Assembly: GCA_023443125.1 (NCBI GenBank)
Contig: JAEZVO010000063.1
Coordinates: 1 to 13,007, forward strand
DNA length: 13,007 bases
Reading direction: 5' to 3'
Source of the DNA: Actinomycetes bacterium
Lineage (GTDB): Bacteria; Actinomycetota; Actinomycetes; Propionibacteriales; Propionibacteriaceae
Position numbers and translations under genes: made by a program. Shown here in pieces: positions 12,950 through 13,007 of this stretch (position 1 is the stretch's first letter; every line of letters starts with the position of its first letter). The notes beneath the pieces are model-generated. The model did not search any database, had not been told where the DNA came from, and saw nothing but the letters and a program-made list of their open reading frames with translations.

Positions 12950-13007
12950 TCAGTCGATCAAGTCACAGTCAGCCATCAGCTCATCCAGTGACACCGTTCC
13001 CAAACGT
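12950..13007 (-). CDS. Possible C-terminal end of a gene cut by the window edge
   Basis: One minus-strand frame is open from the window edge to a TGA at 12952-12950 and encodes RLGTVSLDELMADCDLID. The codon choice is GC-rich at third positions (12 of 18), as in neighbouring genes. Eighteen codons are too few for a family call. Faint resemblance to the SLDELLAESD helix of 2-hydroxyacid dehydrogenases is noted, but that motif is normally internal. If it were one, this would be a truncated copy. Confidence 0.35.
   Translation of the reverse strand, partial: RLGTVSLDELMADCDLID

Noticed and set aside
1..13007. CRISPR arrays, insertion sequences, phage or toxin-antitoxin genes
   Set aside because: No direct repeat series, transposase motifs, terminal inverted repeats or small toxin/antitoxin pairs were seen. 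All coding space is taken by recognised families.

Overview
The window is a GC-rich (roughly 60% by eye), densely packed chromosomal segment from an actinobacterium. The order hisN / prfB - ftsE - ftsX - M23 peptidase - smpB - ssrA is a recognised actinobacterial core arrangement. Short leaders, GTG starts and a tmRNA tag ending TDFALAA fit the Actinomycetota and make a Propionibacteriaceae-like host plausible. That family-level placement is inference, not proof. I see no mobile element, CRISPR array, phage gene or rRNA. The only specialised RNA gene is tmRNA.

Left part (1-5356, all minus strand). Reading in the direction of transcription: prfB (peptide release factor 2), ftsE and ftsX (divisome ABC-type complex), a secreted coiled-coil M23 endopeptidase, smpB, and ssrA (tmRNA), closed by a hairpin terminator at the left edge. 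Two themes are interleaved. RF2, SmpB and tmRNA handle translation termination and rescue of stalled ribosomes. FtsE, FtsX and the M23 enzyme form a predicted unit in which cytoplasmic ATP hydrolysis is relayed through the membrane to a wall hydrolase. The ftsE-ftsX-M23 genes are 11-14 nt apart and look like one transcript.

Middle (5357-7424). hisN (histidinol-phosphatase, IMPase fold) is divergent from prfB on the plus strand. It converges, with only 6 nt between stop codons, on a serA-type D-3-phosphoglycerate dehydrogenase on the minus strand. These serve histidine and serine biosynthesis.

Right part (7472-12227, minus strand). This is a complete five-gene importer operon in the order substrate-binding lipoprotein, permease B, permease C, ATPase D, ATPase F. 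It has 1-4 bp overlaps or a 4 nt gap at every junction. Both ATPases are short, of NikD/NikE rather than DppD/DppF size, so the substrate may be nickel, a metal chelate or a small peptide. A perfect 8+8 inverted repeat lies upstream of the lipoprotein gene and is a candidate operator.

Upstream of this operon are a strong hairpin terminator, a small DUF4870 membrane protein, and about 240 bp with no complete gene. The last 58 bases may hold the C-terminal end of another minus-strand gene.

Four genes (smpB, prfB, hisN, serA) have TAnnnT -10-like hexamers 6-8 nt before their start codons and no Shine-Dalgarno sequence, suggesting leaderless mRNAs. The operon-internal genes and the lipoprotein and DUF4870 genes carry clear GGAG-type ribosome-binding sites. 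I did not find a convincing novel system. The window is mainly conserved core genome plus one transporter, and the items worth a second look are regulatory.
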